A stretch of 64,000 nt of DNA from Galbibacter sp. BG1 (GTDB lineage: Bacteria > Bacteroidota > Bacteroidia > Flavobacteriales > Flavobacteriaceae): assembly GCF_013391805.1 (NCBI RefSeq), contig NZ_CP058364.1:1426501-1490500 (forward strand). Direction: 5' to 3'. How positions within the stretch are numbered: the first letter of the stretch is position 1; each line of letters begins with the position of its first letter. Made by a program: the position numbers and the translations under genes. Below, piece after piece: positions 51,810 to 61,161 of this stretch. The notes under the pieces are model-generated. The model ran no database searches. It saw only the letters and a list, made by a program, of their open reading frames with translations, and was not told the origin of the DNA.

Positions 51810-52712
51810 TTATAGCCAGTTTTTTGGATGTTCCAATACTTTAAGTAATCTTTCTTCTTCGCTTCCTTTGTCCGGATGATGATCGTAAACCCACTGTACA
51901 TATGGAGGAAGGCTCATTAATATACTCTCAATGCGCCCATTTGTTTTAAGGCCGAAGAGGGTGCCTTTATCATGGACCAAATTGAACTCGACATAACGTC
52001 CCCTGCGTATTTCCTGCCAATTTCTATGGGCTTTGGTGTACGAGATATCTTTCCGCTTTTCTACGATAGGCACATAGCCATCTAAAAAGCTGTCGCCAAC
52101 TTCGGTTACAAAGTTATACCAATCTTCCATAGTTTTTGCTTCGGAAGCTTTGCAATAATCAAAAAAGAGTCCGCCAACGCCTCGTGCTTCATTTCGATGG
52201 GCATTCCAAAAATAGGAATCACATTTTTCTTTGTACTCTGGGTAAAAATTAGCGTCATGTTTATCGCAGGCGGTTTTACAAGTTCGATGAAAATGAATCG
52301 CATCTTCATCAAATAAATAATAGGGGGTAAGATCTTGTCCGCCACCAAACCAGCTGTCCAATATTTCCCCTTCCTTATCATACATTTCAAAATAACGCCA
52401 ATTAGCATGAACAGTAGGGACAAACGGATTTTTAGGGTGTAGCACCAAGCTTAAACCACAAGCAAAAAAATCGCAATCTTTCACTTTAAAATAAGTCTGC
52501 ATGGCCGGGGGAAGGGCTCCGTGTACTGCGGAAATGTTTACCCCTCCCTTTTCAAAAACAGCTCCGTTTTCTATTACCCGGGTACGACCGCCTCCACCTT
52601 CTGGGCGTTTCCAAAGATCTTGTTGAAAGGTAGCTTTTCCATCAATGGCTTCCAGCTTAGAAGTAATGGTGTCTTGTAAGTTCTGAATATATTGATAAAA
52701 TTTCTGTTTCAT
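51810..52712 (-). CDS. hemF: Oxygen-dependent coproporphyrinogen III oxidase
   Basis: A 300-residue HemF, which decarboxylates two propionates of coproporphyrinogen III using O2. Family signatures: RPEGGGGRTRVIENGAVFEK, GGVNISAVHGALPPAM, WFGGGQDLTPYYLFDEDAIH, GVGGLFFDYCKASEAKTM and KAHRNWQEIRRGRYVEFNLV. Use of the O2-dependent enzyme supports aerobic growth. Its start overlaps the stop of the preceding small gene by 4 bp. Confidence 0.96.
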   Translation of the reverse strand: MKQKFYQYIQNLQDTITSKLEAIDGKATFQQDLWKRPEGGGGRTRVIENGAVFEKGGVNISAVHGALPPAMQTYFKVKDCDFFACGLSLVLHPKNPFVPTVHANWRYFEMYDKEGEILDSWFGGGQDLTPYYLFDEDAIHFHRTCKTACDKHDANFYPEYKEKCDSYFWNAHRNEARGVGGLFFDYCKASEAKTMEDWYNFVTEVGDSFLDGYVPIVEKRKDISYTKAHRNWQEIRRGRYVEFNLVHDKGTLFGLKTNGRIESILMSLPPYVQWVYDHHPDKGSEEERLLKVLEHPKNWL

Positions 52713-53116
52713 GCAAAACTGTTTTTAAAAGCTTTTACTTTCTGGATTTTTTGATTTAATTCGAAAGAATAGGTCTTGTTTTGTATTTGAGCCTGATTGT
52801 AAATGGCAATAATTTTTCCAGCCAAATCTTGCTGGTTGAAGTTTATTTCCAAACGAATAAGCTTGAATAATAAATCGCCTATCTGCTCGTAGTGTTCGAA
52901 AGACAGATTTTGAGCGAGAAGCTTTTCAAGCAGCACATCAACATTTGTTTCAAGAATAGATGGGAGTGATAATCCAATTATTCCCTCCAGAGTTTTGCTA
53001 ACTTTTTCCTGTTGCGCTACCTGCCATAATTCGGGAACGAATTCTATTTTTAGAAGGCGTTCCAAATTGCGACTTATGCGTTCGTTCTCTTCATCTTTTA
53101 AACCTTTGCTTAACAT
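52709..53116 (-). CDS. Hypothetical helical protein in the haem operon, 135 aa
   Basis: A small helical protein from ATG 53116 (MLSKGLKDEENERISRNLER); a TTG ten codons upstream would overlap the preceding gene. It is rich in Leu, Glu and Lys and may form a helical repeat or bundle (VDVLLEKLLAQNLSFEHYEQ, IGDLLFKLIRLEINFNQQDL). No signal peptide or membrane segment, no known motif. It overlaps hemF by 4 bp and follows the DUF6973 gene by 16 bp. Its place suggests a link to haem synthesis, but this is inference. Confidence 0.7.
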   Translation of the reverse strand: MLSKGLKDEENERISRNLERLLKIEFVPELWQVAQQEKVSKTLEGIIGLSLPSILETNVDVLLEKLLAQNLSFEHYEQIGDLLFKLIRLEINFNQQDLAGKIIAIYNQAQIQNKTYSFELNQKIQKVKAFKNSFA

Positions 53117-53132
53117 GTGTAAAGGATTTAAG

Positions 53133-53636
53133 TTATATATATTCAATAAAAACCAAACTCTTTTCAGCTGATTTTAAATCGTTTATTCTTTCGATATATT
53201 TTGCCTTTTTTACTTCCTTTAAAAGCAAGATAACCACCTTCTCTATTGAAGTAAGCTTTTTATGCTGAAATTCTTCCTTCATAATAGCTCTGCCAACAGC
53301 ATTGTTGTGTAAATCCATGGCTTCAGCTAATTCAGAATTTTTAAAAGCCTTTTCATGCCAATCGGTTATGTATTTCGCCCAGTTACAACTATTTTTAAAT
53401 GTTTTACCTGCTTTTAAGCAATATGCTATAATTAACATATTCCATAAGGCGTGTCTAAATGCATTCGCAACATTGTTCTTATTGTGAGCATCCCCAAAAT
53501 ACATTGTGCTAATGGAGATACATCTTCGGGTGGCCTGGGTAAAGCAATAAAAAAGTATTGGCTTTGATAACACAATCAGTGATAACTTGAAAAGCTGACT
53601 AATTGAAAGCGACTTTAAAAGGCCACCAATATTCAT
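53133..53636 (-). CDS. DUF6973 domain protein in the haem operon
   Basis: A 167-residue protein with the DUF6973 pattern: YFGDAHNKNNVANAFRHALW, NWAKYITDWHEKAFKNSELA and EAMDLHNNAVGRAIM. The conserved His and Asn/Asp residues look like a metal or catalytic site, but no activity is known. The N-terminus is hydrophobic (LFKLSLIVLSKPILFYCF) and may associate with the membrane. It starts directly after the hemE stop codon with no gap, so it is tightly coupled to hemE. Confidence 0.8.
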   Translation of the reverse strand: MNIGGLLKSLSISQLFKLSLIVLSKPILFYCFTQATRRCISISTMYFGDAHNKNNVANAFRHALWNMLIIAYCLKAGKTFKNSCNWAKYITDWHEKAFKNSELAEAMDLHNNAVGRAIMKEEFQHKKLTSIEKVVILLLKEVKKAKYIERINDLKSAEKSLVFIEYI

Positions 53637-54665
53637 CTATTTTGTTTCGTATTCCTTAACCGCTTCTATAAACGCCTTGGCGTGATCTACAGGAATATGC
53701 GGTAAAATACCATGACCCAAATTCACCACATATTTATCTTTACCAAATTCATCAATCATCTGGTGAACCATCTTTTTGATTGTTGGTATGGGAGAGAGCA
53801 ATCGGGAAGGATCGAAATTTCCTTGAAGGGTAATATTTCCGCCCGTTAGATAACGTGCATTTTTTGGGGAGCACGTCCAATCTACTCCCAAAGCTGAAGC
53901 TTTACTTTTGGCCATATCTCCGAGGGCAAACCAGCATCCCTTACCAAAAACAATAACTTCTGTTTCTGGTGCTAAAGCTTCTATTATTTGATTGATATAT
54001 TTCCAAGAAAATTCTTGATAATCCACTGGCGAGAGCATGCCTCCCCAAGAATCGAATATCTGAACGGCGTTAACCCCATTTTTTACTTTTTCCTTTAAAT
54101 AAAGGATGGTGGTATCGGTTATTTTTTGGAGTAGGGCGTGTGCCGCTTCGGGTTGGGAAAAACAAAAACCTTTGGCTGTATCAAAACTTTTAGAGCCTTT
54201 TCCTTCAACTGCATAACAAAGAATGGTCCATGGGGAGCCTGCAAAACCAATAAGCGGAACTTCATCGTTCAACATTTCTTTGGTGAGCTTTATGGCATCC
54301 ATCACATAGCCCAGTTCTTCATTTATTTCTGGGACAACTACTTGTTCCACATCTTTCGCGGTGCGGATTGGATTGGGTAACCAAGGCCCAACACCAGGTT
54401 TCATCTCCACCTCGATGTTCATCGCTTGCGGAATTACCAAAATATCTGAAAACAGTATGGCTGCATCTGGTTTTACAATACGTATGGGTTGTACCGTAAT
54501 TTCAGCTGCCAATTCTGGAGTGCGGCAACGTGTAAAGAAATCATACTTTTCTTTTAGGGCCATAAATTCTGGCAGATACCTCCCTGCTTGACGCATCATC
54601 CATACCGGAGGGCGGTTTACAGTTTCTCCTTTTAATGCTTTTAAAAATAAATCGTTCTTTATCAT
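53637..54665 (-). CDS. hemE: Uroporphyrinogen decarboxylase
   Basis: A 342-residue HemE, which turns uroporphyrinogen III into coproporphyrinogen III. Family motifs: [20 protein letters not shown] (invariant Arg), [47 protein letters not shown] and [16 protein letters not shown] near the C-terminus. It is followed directly by the DUF6973 gene and preceded by hemD 46 bp upstream in the operon. Confidence 0.96.
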   Translation of the reverse strand: MIKNDLFLKALKGETVNRPPVWMMRQAGRYLPEFMALKEKYDFFTRCRTPELAAEITVQPIRIVKPDAAILFSDILVIPQAMNIEVEMKPGVGPWLPNPIRTAKDVEQVVVPEINEELGYVMDAIKLTKEMLNDEVPLIGFAGSPWTILCYAVEGKGSKSFDTAKGFCFSQPEAAHALLQKITDTTILYLKEKVKNGVNAVQIFDSWGGMLSPVDYQEFSWKYINQIIEALAPETEVIVFGKGCWFALGDMAKSKASALGVDWTCSPKNARYLTGGNITLQGNFDPSRLLSPIPTIKKMVHQMIDEFGKDKYVVNLGHGILPHIPVDHAKAFIEAVKEYETK

Positions 54666-54711
54666 GATTTTGTGTTTTCCAAAAAGGTCAATAAGTAACC
54701 TTGCCGGATAT

Positions 54712-55356
54712 TTATTTAAAATGTTTTATTACCTGTACCAAAACGTTTTCGACAGTTGTTCTGTTGGCGGTTATTATATTGTTGGTGTGTTTTCTAGCGG
54801 CGGCTTCTGTGGTTTTACCCAAGCAAAAAACGGTAGTGTCTTCAAACAAATTTCTTTGAGCATAGCTCTCCACTGCACTGGGGCTAAAAAAAAGAACCCC
54901 GTCGAAAGTGCGGATCATGTTTTTGGAAGTTAGTTTAGTTTTATAAACCTCAATTTCTTCAAGTTTAATTTGATTTTTTCCCAACAATTTAGGCAATTCT
55001 TCACGTCTAATATTGCCACAAAAAAGTGTGAAATCTTTATCTGAGTGGTTTTCCACAATACGTTCTGCCAATGCTTTGGCTTGGTATGCTTTTTCTACTA
55101 CCGAAAAGCCGTTTTCTTTTAAAAGTGCTTCGGTTTTGTCGCCAACACAAAAGCAATTTTTAATCGTAATATTATGATCAAGAATAGATTTAACAGCATT
55201 TTTACTAGTAAAAATAGCGTTCTCTATTTCTACTGAACTTTCAAACGTAATAGGCTTTATTTCAATAAAATTCTCGTCAATACAATTAATATCGGCGGTT
55301 TGCAATAGTTTTTTTTGGTCGGGAGTTAATTTTTTGGTGCTTAATATTTCTATCAT
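54712..55356 (-). CDS. hemD: Uroporphyrinogen-III synthase
   Basis: A 214-residue HemD, which closes hydroxymethylbilane into uroporphyrinogen III. The family is weakly conserved but the layout fits: [67 protein letters not shown] and [15 protein letters not shown]. It lies between the K+ regulator gene and hemE in the haem operon; context makes the assignment firm. Confidence 0.9.
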   Translation of the reverse strand: MIEILSTKKLTPDQKKLLQTADINCIDENFIEIKPITFESSVEIENAIFTSKNAVKSILDHNITIKNCFCVGDKTEALLKENGFSVVEKAYQAKALAERIVENHSDKDFTLFCGNIRREELPKLLGKNQIKLEEIEVYKTKLTSKNMIRTFDGVLFFSPSAVESYAQRNLFEDTTVFCLGKTTEAAARKHTNNIITANRTTVENVLVQVIKHFK

Positions 55357-55365
55357 TTATCAGGT

Positions 55366-56058
55366 TCATTTAGTCATTGCTTCACCAAAATTGGCAATAT
55401 CTTCGTTTTTTCCAAAAACAATCAACTGATCATTTTTCTGAATTTTTGTATTGTTATCGGGCAATCCAATCACTTCTTTTTTCTTCAATTTATTTCCTAA
55501 AAAATTTCGTTTTTCACAGGGACGAATAATGGTTACAACATTCAGATTGTATTTTTTACGAAAATCCAATTCGTGTAGGGATTTGCCTTGAAAAGATTCG
55601 TTCGCTTGAACTTCGGAAATAGAATATTCGTCGTCTAGATTGAAGTTGTCGAGTACATTTTTTAAATTAATCTTTCCGGTAAGGTTGGCAGCTGCTTCCT
55701 GTTCGGGATGGATTATATTGGTAATTCCCATGGCTTTTAAAACGGTATCGTGCACAGGGGATAGAGAACGACTAATAATTTTTGCTTCCGTTTTATCCTT
55801 TAAAATGGCCGTGGTAATAATGGCCGCGCCTTCATTTTCGCCAATCGCAACAATTGCAATATTGGCATCTTTCATTGGCAGGGTGTCGTAAGCCAACTCG
55901 TTGGTGGCATCCAGGCAAATGGTATGTGCAATCTTATCTTTCAATAGATTTACTTTTTCCATCTTTAGATCTACTCCTATAACTTCGTTGCCCGATTCGG
56001 TTAACTTTAAAGCCAACGAACTCCCAAAATTCCCTAAACCAAAAACGATAATTTTCAT
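55366..56058 (-). CDS. TrkA/KtrA family K+ uptake regulator
   Basis: A 230-residue RCK protein with one nucleotide-binding domain (IIVFGLGNFGSSLALKLTES, then the acidic residue in GNEVIGVDLKMEKVN) and one C-terminal RCK_C domain (VVTIIRPCEKRNFLGNKL to NDQLIVFGKNEDIANFG). The single-RCK size matches KtrA rather than the double E. coli TrkA. It gates the membrane subunit encoded 59 bp upstream in response to nucleotides. Position inside the haem operon, before hemD, is unusual. Confidence 0.93.
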   Translation of the reverse strand: MKIIVFGLGNFGSSLALKLTESGNEVIGVDLKMEKVNLLKDKIAHTICLDATNELAYDTLPMKDANIAIVAIGENEGAAIITTAILKDKTEAKIISRSLSPVHDTVLKAMGITNIIHPEQEAAANLTGKINLKNVLDNFNLDDEYSISEVQANESFQGKSLHELDFRKKYNLNVVTIIRPCEKRNFLGNKLKKKEVIGLPDNNTKIQKNDQLIVFGKNEDIANFGEAMTK

Positions 56059-56117
56059 TTGCTTAAACGTGTTTATATACGAACCTTAATTGTTTGGTGT
56101 ATGCTGTTGATTCAAAA

Positions 56118-57860
56118 TTAGTTAATTAATATGTTTTCTTTAGGATATTCGTAAAACTGATTGTTCATTTGCCGTAATACCCCAATAAGGATATTGAGCA
56201 TGCCTATTCTTCCTATGAACATTACAACTGCAATAACAATTTTGCTTGGATAACTTAAATACGGAGTTACATTGAGGCTCAAACCTACGGTGCTGTAAGC
56301 CGAAAAAGCTTCAAAAGCGATGGAGATTAAATCTCTTCCCGGTTCAAAAAACAATAATAGCAAGATAGCAATCCCTATGGTGATCAATGAAATGGATACA
56401 ATGGCAAATGCCCTGTTAAGCGTGGCATTGCTAATACTTCTAGTGCCAATTTCTATACGCCTTCTATTGCGTGCGATGTTGAAAATGTTTAAGGTTGCCA
56501 GGGCAAACGTAGAGGTTTTTATACCCCCAGCGGTAGATCCCGGAGAACCACCTATCCACATTAACAGAATAACAAAAAGCAAGGAGGGCATTGTAAGATT
56601 AGAGTAATCGATAGTATTGAACCCTGCAGTTCTTGGGGTTACCGATTGAAATGCGGTTGCGGTTACTTTTCCAAATACTGTTTGGTGCTCGCTTAGGGTA
56701 TTGTTCCCTTCAGAAAAATAGAAGAACGCAAATCCGGCCACTAAAAGAATCACGGTGGTGGCCATTACAATTTTGGAATTCAGTGTAAGCAACCTCACCA
56801 AATATTTCTTATGTTCTTTGTTGAAAAGGTTTAGAATATAAATTTTGACGTAATTGTAAAAATTGAAAATAATATTATAGCCTAAACCTCCAACAATAAC
56901 AAGTAACATAATTACCCATTGAAAAGGATAGTCAAACCGAAGGTTTTCGTTAAAGAGTCCATCTCCAATATTAGAAAATCCAGCGTTGCAAAATGCCGAT
57001 ATCGAATGGAAAACACTAAAAAAAATAGGGTGTTCTATTTTGCTGAGGTCTTCAATAGAAAGGTAAATAAAAATAGCTCCCACGGCTTCCAAAGAAAAGG
57101 TGAATAAAACAATATTCATTGCGAATTTTAAGGCATCTTTAAGTGTTTCTGAAGCCACATAATCTTTAACGTAGAGAGTTTCTTTAAAAGAAGAGCCGCC
57201 TTTAAAAAAATAGGCAAAAAAGGAGGTAAAGGTTAAAATCCCCAGTCCGCCTAATTGAATTAAAAAAAGGATAACGCCCTGCCCAAAAACAGTAAAATCC
57301 GTAGAGGTGTCCAATACAGCCAATCCTGTAACACAAACCGCACTTGTGGAGGTAAAAAATGCATCGATAAAAGCAATATCCCCAACGGTAGTTGCTTTAG
57401 GAAGCATGAGCAAGAATGCACCCAGCAGGTCAAAAATAAAAAAACTTCCCACAAATAGGATAGCCGGATTGAAGTAGACGCTGTACAAATACCTCATTAA
57501 AATGCTAAGGCGCATAACGAGGTATAATAACAAAGCACCTTCTATAAAAGGTTTTATTTTAATGAGATAAGCTTCTAGCGCTTGTTCTGAGGCAAATATG
57601 TAAAGAAAAAAACTCAGTAGAATGACTGCGCCAAAAATGGTAGCATAGGTGAGACTAAGGATTTTTCGGGTTCTATCTTTATGAACAAGATATCGATAGA
57701 TGTTGGTAGCTAAAAGAATAACAATAAGGATGGATATGATGATGAGTTTATGGGTTCTAAACTTTTCATACATAAAGAAGCCAAAGTCGAAAATGAGAAA
57801 ACTAATGACGATAAAGTCAATAATTAAAAAAAATAGTCTTTGTGGACTTACTTTACTCAC
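56118..57860 (-). CDS. TrkH/KtrB family K+ uptake membrane protein
   Basis: A 580-residue channel-like transporter subunit. The pore repeats show filter-like segments such as TSTSAVCVTGLAVLDTSTDF, SISAFCNAGFSNIGDGLF, VTPRTAGFNTIDYSNL and SAYSTVGLSLNVTPYLSYPS, each around a central Gly. About 130 extra N-terminal residues add membrane helices. It takes up K+ (possibly with Na+ coupling) together with the RCK protein. The start is GTG, overlapping the hemC stop as GTGA (57857-57860), so it is translationally coupled to hemC. Confidence 0.94.
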   Translation of the reverse strand: MSKVSPQRLFFLIIDFIVISFLIFDFGFFMYEKFRTHKLIIISILIVILLATNIYRYLVHKDRTRKILSLTYATIFGAVILLSFFLYIFASEQALEAYLIKIKPFIEGALLLYLVMRLSILMRYLYSVYFNPAILFVGSFFIFDLLGAFLLMLPKATTVGDIAFIDAFFTSTSAVCVTGLAVLDTSTDFTVFGQGVILFLIQLGGLGILTFTSFFAYFFKGGSSFKETLYVKDYVASETLKDALKFAMNIVLFTFSLEAVGAIFIYLSIEDLSKIEHPIFFSVFHSISAFCNAGFSNIGDGLFNENLRFDYPFQWVIMLLVIVGGLGYNIIFNFYNYVKIYILNLFNKEHKKYLVRLLTLNSKIVMATTVILLVAGFAFFYFSEGNNTLSEHQTVFGKVTATAFQSVTPRTAGFNTIDYSNLTMPSLLFVILLMWIGGSPGSTAGGIKTSTFALATLNIFNIARNRRRIEIGTRSISNATLNRAFAIVSISLITIGIAILLLLFFEPGRDLISIAFEAFSAYSTVGLSLNVTPYLSYPSKIVIAVVMFIGRIGMLNILIGVLRQMNNQFYEYPKENILIN

Positions 57861-58783
57861 AAGCTCAACTCTTTTCTTAGTTTATTCATTATTTCCTTAC
57901 CTCCACTATTTAAAATTTCCTTTGCACATAAAACTCCCAAACCATCGCAATTTTCTATGAGAACTTTTTTTTCTACGGTAACTTTTTGTTTTCCATCGAG
58001 GGAGAAAAGCCCACCGGTAAAATATAAATAATCAACATCTATACTAGCAAGAGCTCCAATAGGTGCTGTACAGCCACCCTCTAAGGTACTTAAAAATTCC
58101 CTTTCTATGGTAGTGCAAATATCTGTTTCGTAGTGGTTTAATTTTTCAAGGGCTTTGCGGGTAAAGGTATCGTTAACCATTGCCACTACCAGCATGGCGC
58201 CTTGTGCGGGGGCGGGAATCATCCAATCCAGAACAGTGTGGTTTTTAGGTTTTAGGTTAATTCGCTCTAAACCAGCAGCGGCAAAAACAGCCCCTTCCCA
58301 TTCATTGTTTTTTAATTTCTCCAATCGTGTATTTACATTGCCACGAAGGTCTACCACTTTATTTTTTGGGAATTTGCTAAGCCATTGTGCTTTACGGCGT
58401 AAACTACCCGTAGCAATGGTTGCTTTTTCTGGGAGCTTGTTTAGGTCTACCACTTTTTCCTTGTGCAAAAATAGATCTAAAGGGTTTGCACGCGGCAATA
58501 CTGCCGCTTTTACAATATTTTTAGGCAGTTGGGTTGGCACGTCTTTCATACTATGAACAGCAATATCAACGGTTCCATTATGCATGGCCACATCTAACGT
58601 TTTTGTAAAAACCCCAGTAATCCCCAATTCGTGTAAAGGCTTGTCTAAAACCAGGTCACCATCGGACTTTACAGGTACTATTACCGTTTCATAACCATTT
58701 TTTTCCAGAAGATCTTTAACATGGTTAGCTTGCCATAGCGCTAATTCACTATCGCGAGTTCCAATACGTATTACTTTATTCAT
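57857..58783 (-). CDS. hemC: Hydroxymethylbilane synthase (porphobilinogen deaminase)
   Basis: A 308-residue HemC, which polymerises four porphobilinogens. Motifs: RIGTRDSELALWQANHVKDL, VDIAVHSMKDVPTQLP, ATIATGSLRRKAQWLSKFP, VDLRGNVNTRLEKL and the dipyrromethane cofactor Cys in LEGGCTAPIGALA. It overlaps hemA by 4 bp and the K+ transporter gene by 4 bp. Confidence 0.96.
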   Translation of the reverse strand: MNKVIRIGTRDSELALWQANHVKDLLEKNGYETVIVPVKSDGDLVLDKPLHELGITGVFTKTLDVAMHNGTVDIAVHSMKDVPTQLPKNIVKAAVLPRANPLDLFLHKEKVVDLNKLPEKATIATGSLRRKAQWLSKFPKNKVVDLRGNVNTRLEKLKNNEWEGAVFAAAGLERINLKPKNHTVLDWMIPAPAQGAMLVVAMVNDTFTRKALEKLNHYETDICTTIEREFLSTLEGGCTAPIGALASIDVDYLYFTGGLFSLDGKQKVTVEKKVLIENCDGLGVLCAKEILNSGGKEIMNKLRKELSL

Positions 58784-60033
58784 TTTGAAGTTTCTAATTG
58801 AAACACTTTTTTGATTAGTTCAATACTCTCGTCGGAGGTGTTGGAGTTTCCTTTTAAATGATTGGCGAAGTGCGTCGTTATTTTTTGAATAATACGGTTG
58901 CTTATTATTTCTGCCTGCTCATCGTTAAAATCATCAATCTTTTTACGCTGAAAGTCAATCTCGGCATCTTTCATGGTCCTCAACTTCTTTTTAAGCGCTT
59001 TAATGGTAGGAGCAAATTTTCGTGTTTCCAACCAATGCTTAAAATCGGTTTCCACCTCTGCTATAATAAGCTCTGCTTTGGGGATAAAAAGTTCCCTTCT
59101 TTTAAGCGTATCGTCTGTTATTTTGGAGAGTTGATCTAAATGAACCAAGGTGACATTTTTATGTTCCTCTACATTCAAGTCCACATTTTGCGGAATGGAT
59201 AAGTCCAAAATCAACAGCTCCTTTGAGGTATGTATTAACTCTTTGGAAATTGTAGGCTTTTGTGCTCCGGTAGCTACAATAAGCACATCGGTTTTTCTTA
59301 TTTCTTCTTGTAGGTCGCTATATTCCTTAACTTTAAGGTTGAATTTACCAGCTACTTTTTCAGCTTTGTCTTTTGTTCTATTAATTAAGACAATATGATC
59401 ATTTTTGGTGTGTTTCACCAAATTTTCACAAGTATTCCTTCCTATTTTTCCGGTACCAAAAAGTAAAATGTTCTTTTCTGAAATATTTGGAACTTTTGCC
59501 AAGATGTATTGTACCGAGGCAAAAGCTACAGAAGTGGCGCCCGAAGAAATTTCAGTTTCATTTTTAATACGTTTGCTGGCTTGTATAACGCTGTTGCACA
59601 AACGCTCTATAAAATGATTGGCAAGCCCTTTTTCTTTGGAAATATAAAAGCTTTGCTTAATCTGACTAATAATTTCAAAATCACCGAGAATTTGACTGTC
59701 TAGACCCGTACCCACTCGAAAAAGATGGGAAATAGAATTATTATTTTTATAAACGTATCCAATTTCTTGAAATTCTTCTACCGTACCATTAGAGTTTCCG
59801 CACAGCAATTGTATTAATTGAAATGGGTGTTGAGCAAAACCGTAAATCTCTGTTCTATTGCAAGTAGAGGTAACCAAAATACCGTCAATGCCAGCGGACT
59901 TAGCTTGGTCTAACAGCGCATTTTTTGCCGTTTCATCCAAACTAAATTTTCCTCTTAATGCGGCATCGGCTTTTTTGTAACTTATTCCAGTTGCGTAAAA
60001 AGAACTATGTTTTGATATATTATAAGCTTCCAT
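58780..60033 (-). CDS. hemA: Glutamyl-tRNA reductase
   Basis: A 417-residue HemA, which reduces glutamyl-tRNA to glutamate-1-semialdehyde, the first committed step of the C5 haem path. The catalytic Cys is in VTSTCNRTEIYGFAQ; the NADPH domain has ILLFGTGKIGRNTCENLV and LILDLSIPQNVDLNVE. A C-terminal dimerisation helix follows. It is the first gene of a twelve-gene operon. A TAATTTTG box (minus strand, 60063-60056) may be part of its promoter, without a clear -33. Confidence 0.96.
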   Translation of the reverse strand: MEAYNISKHSSFYATGISYKKADAALRGKFSLDETAKNALLDQAKSAGIDGILVTSTCNRTEIYGFAQHPFQLIQLLCGNSNGTVEEFQEIGYVYKNNNSISHLFRVGTGLDSQILGDFEIISQIKQSFYISKEKGLANHFIERLCNSVIQASKRIKNETEISSGATSVAFASVQYILAKVPNISEKNILLFGTGKIGRNTCENLVKHTKNDHIVLINRTKDKAEKVAGKFNLKVKEYSDLQEEIRKTDVLIVATGAQKPTISKELIHTSKELLILDLSIPQNVDLNVEEHKNVTLVHLDQLSKITDDTLKRRELFIPKAELIIAEVETDFKHWLETRKFAPTIKALKKKLRTMKDAEIDFQRKKIDDFNDEQAEIISNRIIQKITTHFANHLKGNSNTSDESIELIKKVFQLETSK

Positions 60034-60196
60034 TCAGTTTTTTCTGAAGTCGGCACAAAATTAATTTGAAAAGGATTAAAAAAATAACGCTTGAAGAACT
60101 TTTTATGTCGCTTTAGGAAAATAAGAATCCGATTCGGTTATAATTCAGTAAAATACCTTATTTTTGAAGCAAAATAGCCTATTTCGAAGCTAATTG

Positions 60197-60213
60197 TTTA
60201 GAACTGTTCTAAA
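60197..60213. promoter_or_regulatory. 17-bp palindrome between hemA and the AraC gene
   Basis: TTTAGAAC at 60197-60204, one central T, then GTTCTAAA at 60206-60213: a perfect inverted repeat. Its size and single-base centre fit sites of Fur-family or DtxR-family metal regulators. It lies 56 bp before the AraC start, about where a -33 element for a weak TCAATTTG box (60233-60240) would be. Confidence 0.55.
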
Positions 60214-60269
60214 TAATATCAATCAGAATAATTCAATTTGAGCTTAAAAAAAATAACGCTGTAAGTGCC

Positions 60270-61127
60270 ATGGAAGAAATTGTAATTGAAGACGGATTTA
60301 CTCTTTTGAAAATACAGAATGAAACGAATGATATTCAGCATTTTAGCAAGCAAATAGATAGTAGTTTTATTCAATTTCATTTTTGTTTAAAGGGAAGTTC
60401 CATTTTTCATTTTAATCAAGGTAATTACGCCTTGGATATTAAAGAAGAAGACGCATTGCTTTTATACAATCCTCAACGGGACCTTCCTATAAACTTAGAG
60501 GTAAACTCTAAAACGTGGTTAATATCGGTATTGATACCTATAAAAAAATTTCATTCTTTATTTTCTTCGGAAGCCAATTACATTCATTTTTTAAATGAAG
60601 AAAACATCGATAAAAAATATTACAATACCACCTCGATAACCCCAACCATGTCGGTCGTGCTCAGCCAAATGATGAATTACAACCTGCACCAATCTATAAA
60701 GGCTTTGTATTTAAAGGGAAAAGTTTACGAGTTGTTGGGGCTTTATTTTAACAAACCTGAAGATGCAGATATAGAACAATGTCCATTTTTAATAGATGAA
60801 GACAACGTTAGGCGTATACGCCGGGCGAAGGATATTGTAATTGCCCGAATGTCTGAACCTCCTTCCCTGCAGGAACTTTCGGACGAAATTGGGTTGAATC
60901 TAAAAAAATTGAAAGAAGGCTTTAAGCAAGTCTATGGCGACTCTGTTTATAGTTTTTTGTTTGACTATAAAATGGAATATGCTAGAAAAATGCTGGAAAC
61001 AGGCGATTTAAATGTAAATGAAGTTGGTTTAAAAGTTGGCTACAGCACCGCCAGTCATTTTATTGCCGCCTTTAAAAAGAAATACAGCACAACGCCTAAA
61101 AAGTATATAATGTCTCTAAATAATTAA
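60270..61127 (+). CDS. AraC family transcriptional regulator, divergent from the haem operon
   Basis: A 285-residue regulator. The N-terminal part (about 1-160) is a cupin-like ligand-sensing domain (FIQFHFCLKGSSIFHFNQGN). The C-terminal domain has two helix-turn-helix units: SLQELSDEIGLNLKKLKEGF, and VNEVGLKVGYSTASHFIAAF with the AraC family end KKKYSTTPKKYIMSL. The same group includes PchR-like iron and siderophore regulators (YSFLFDYKMEYARKML). It faces hemA across 236 bp and precedes hemH, so control of haem or iron genes is likely, though not shown. Confidence 0.92.
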   Translation: MEEIVIEDGFTLLKIQNETNDIQHFSKQIDSSFIQFHFCLKGSSIFHFNQGNYALDIKEEDALLLYNPQRDLPINLEVNSKTWLISVLIPIKKFHSLFSSEANYIHFLNEENIDKKYYNTTSITPTMSVVLSQMMNYNLHQSIKALYLKGKVYELLGLYFNKPEDADIEQCPFLIDEDNVRRIRRAKDIVIARMSEPPSLQELSDEIGLNLKKLKEGFKQVYGDSVYSFLFDYKMEYARKMLETGDLNVNEVGLKVGYSTASHFIAAFKKKYSTTPKKYIMSLNN

Positions 61128-61161
61128 TCATAACCATAATCAATATTAAATATTCAAATCA

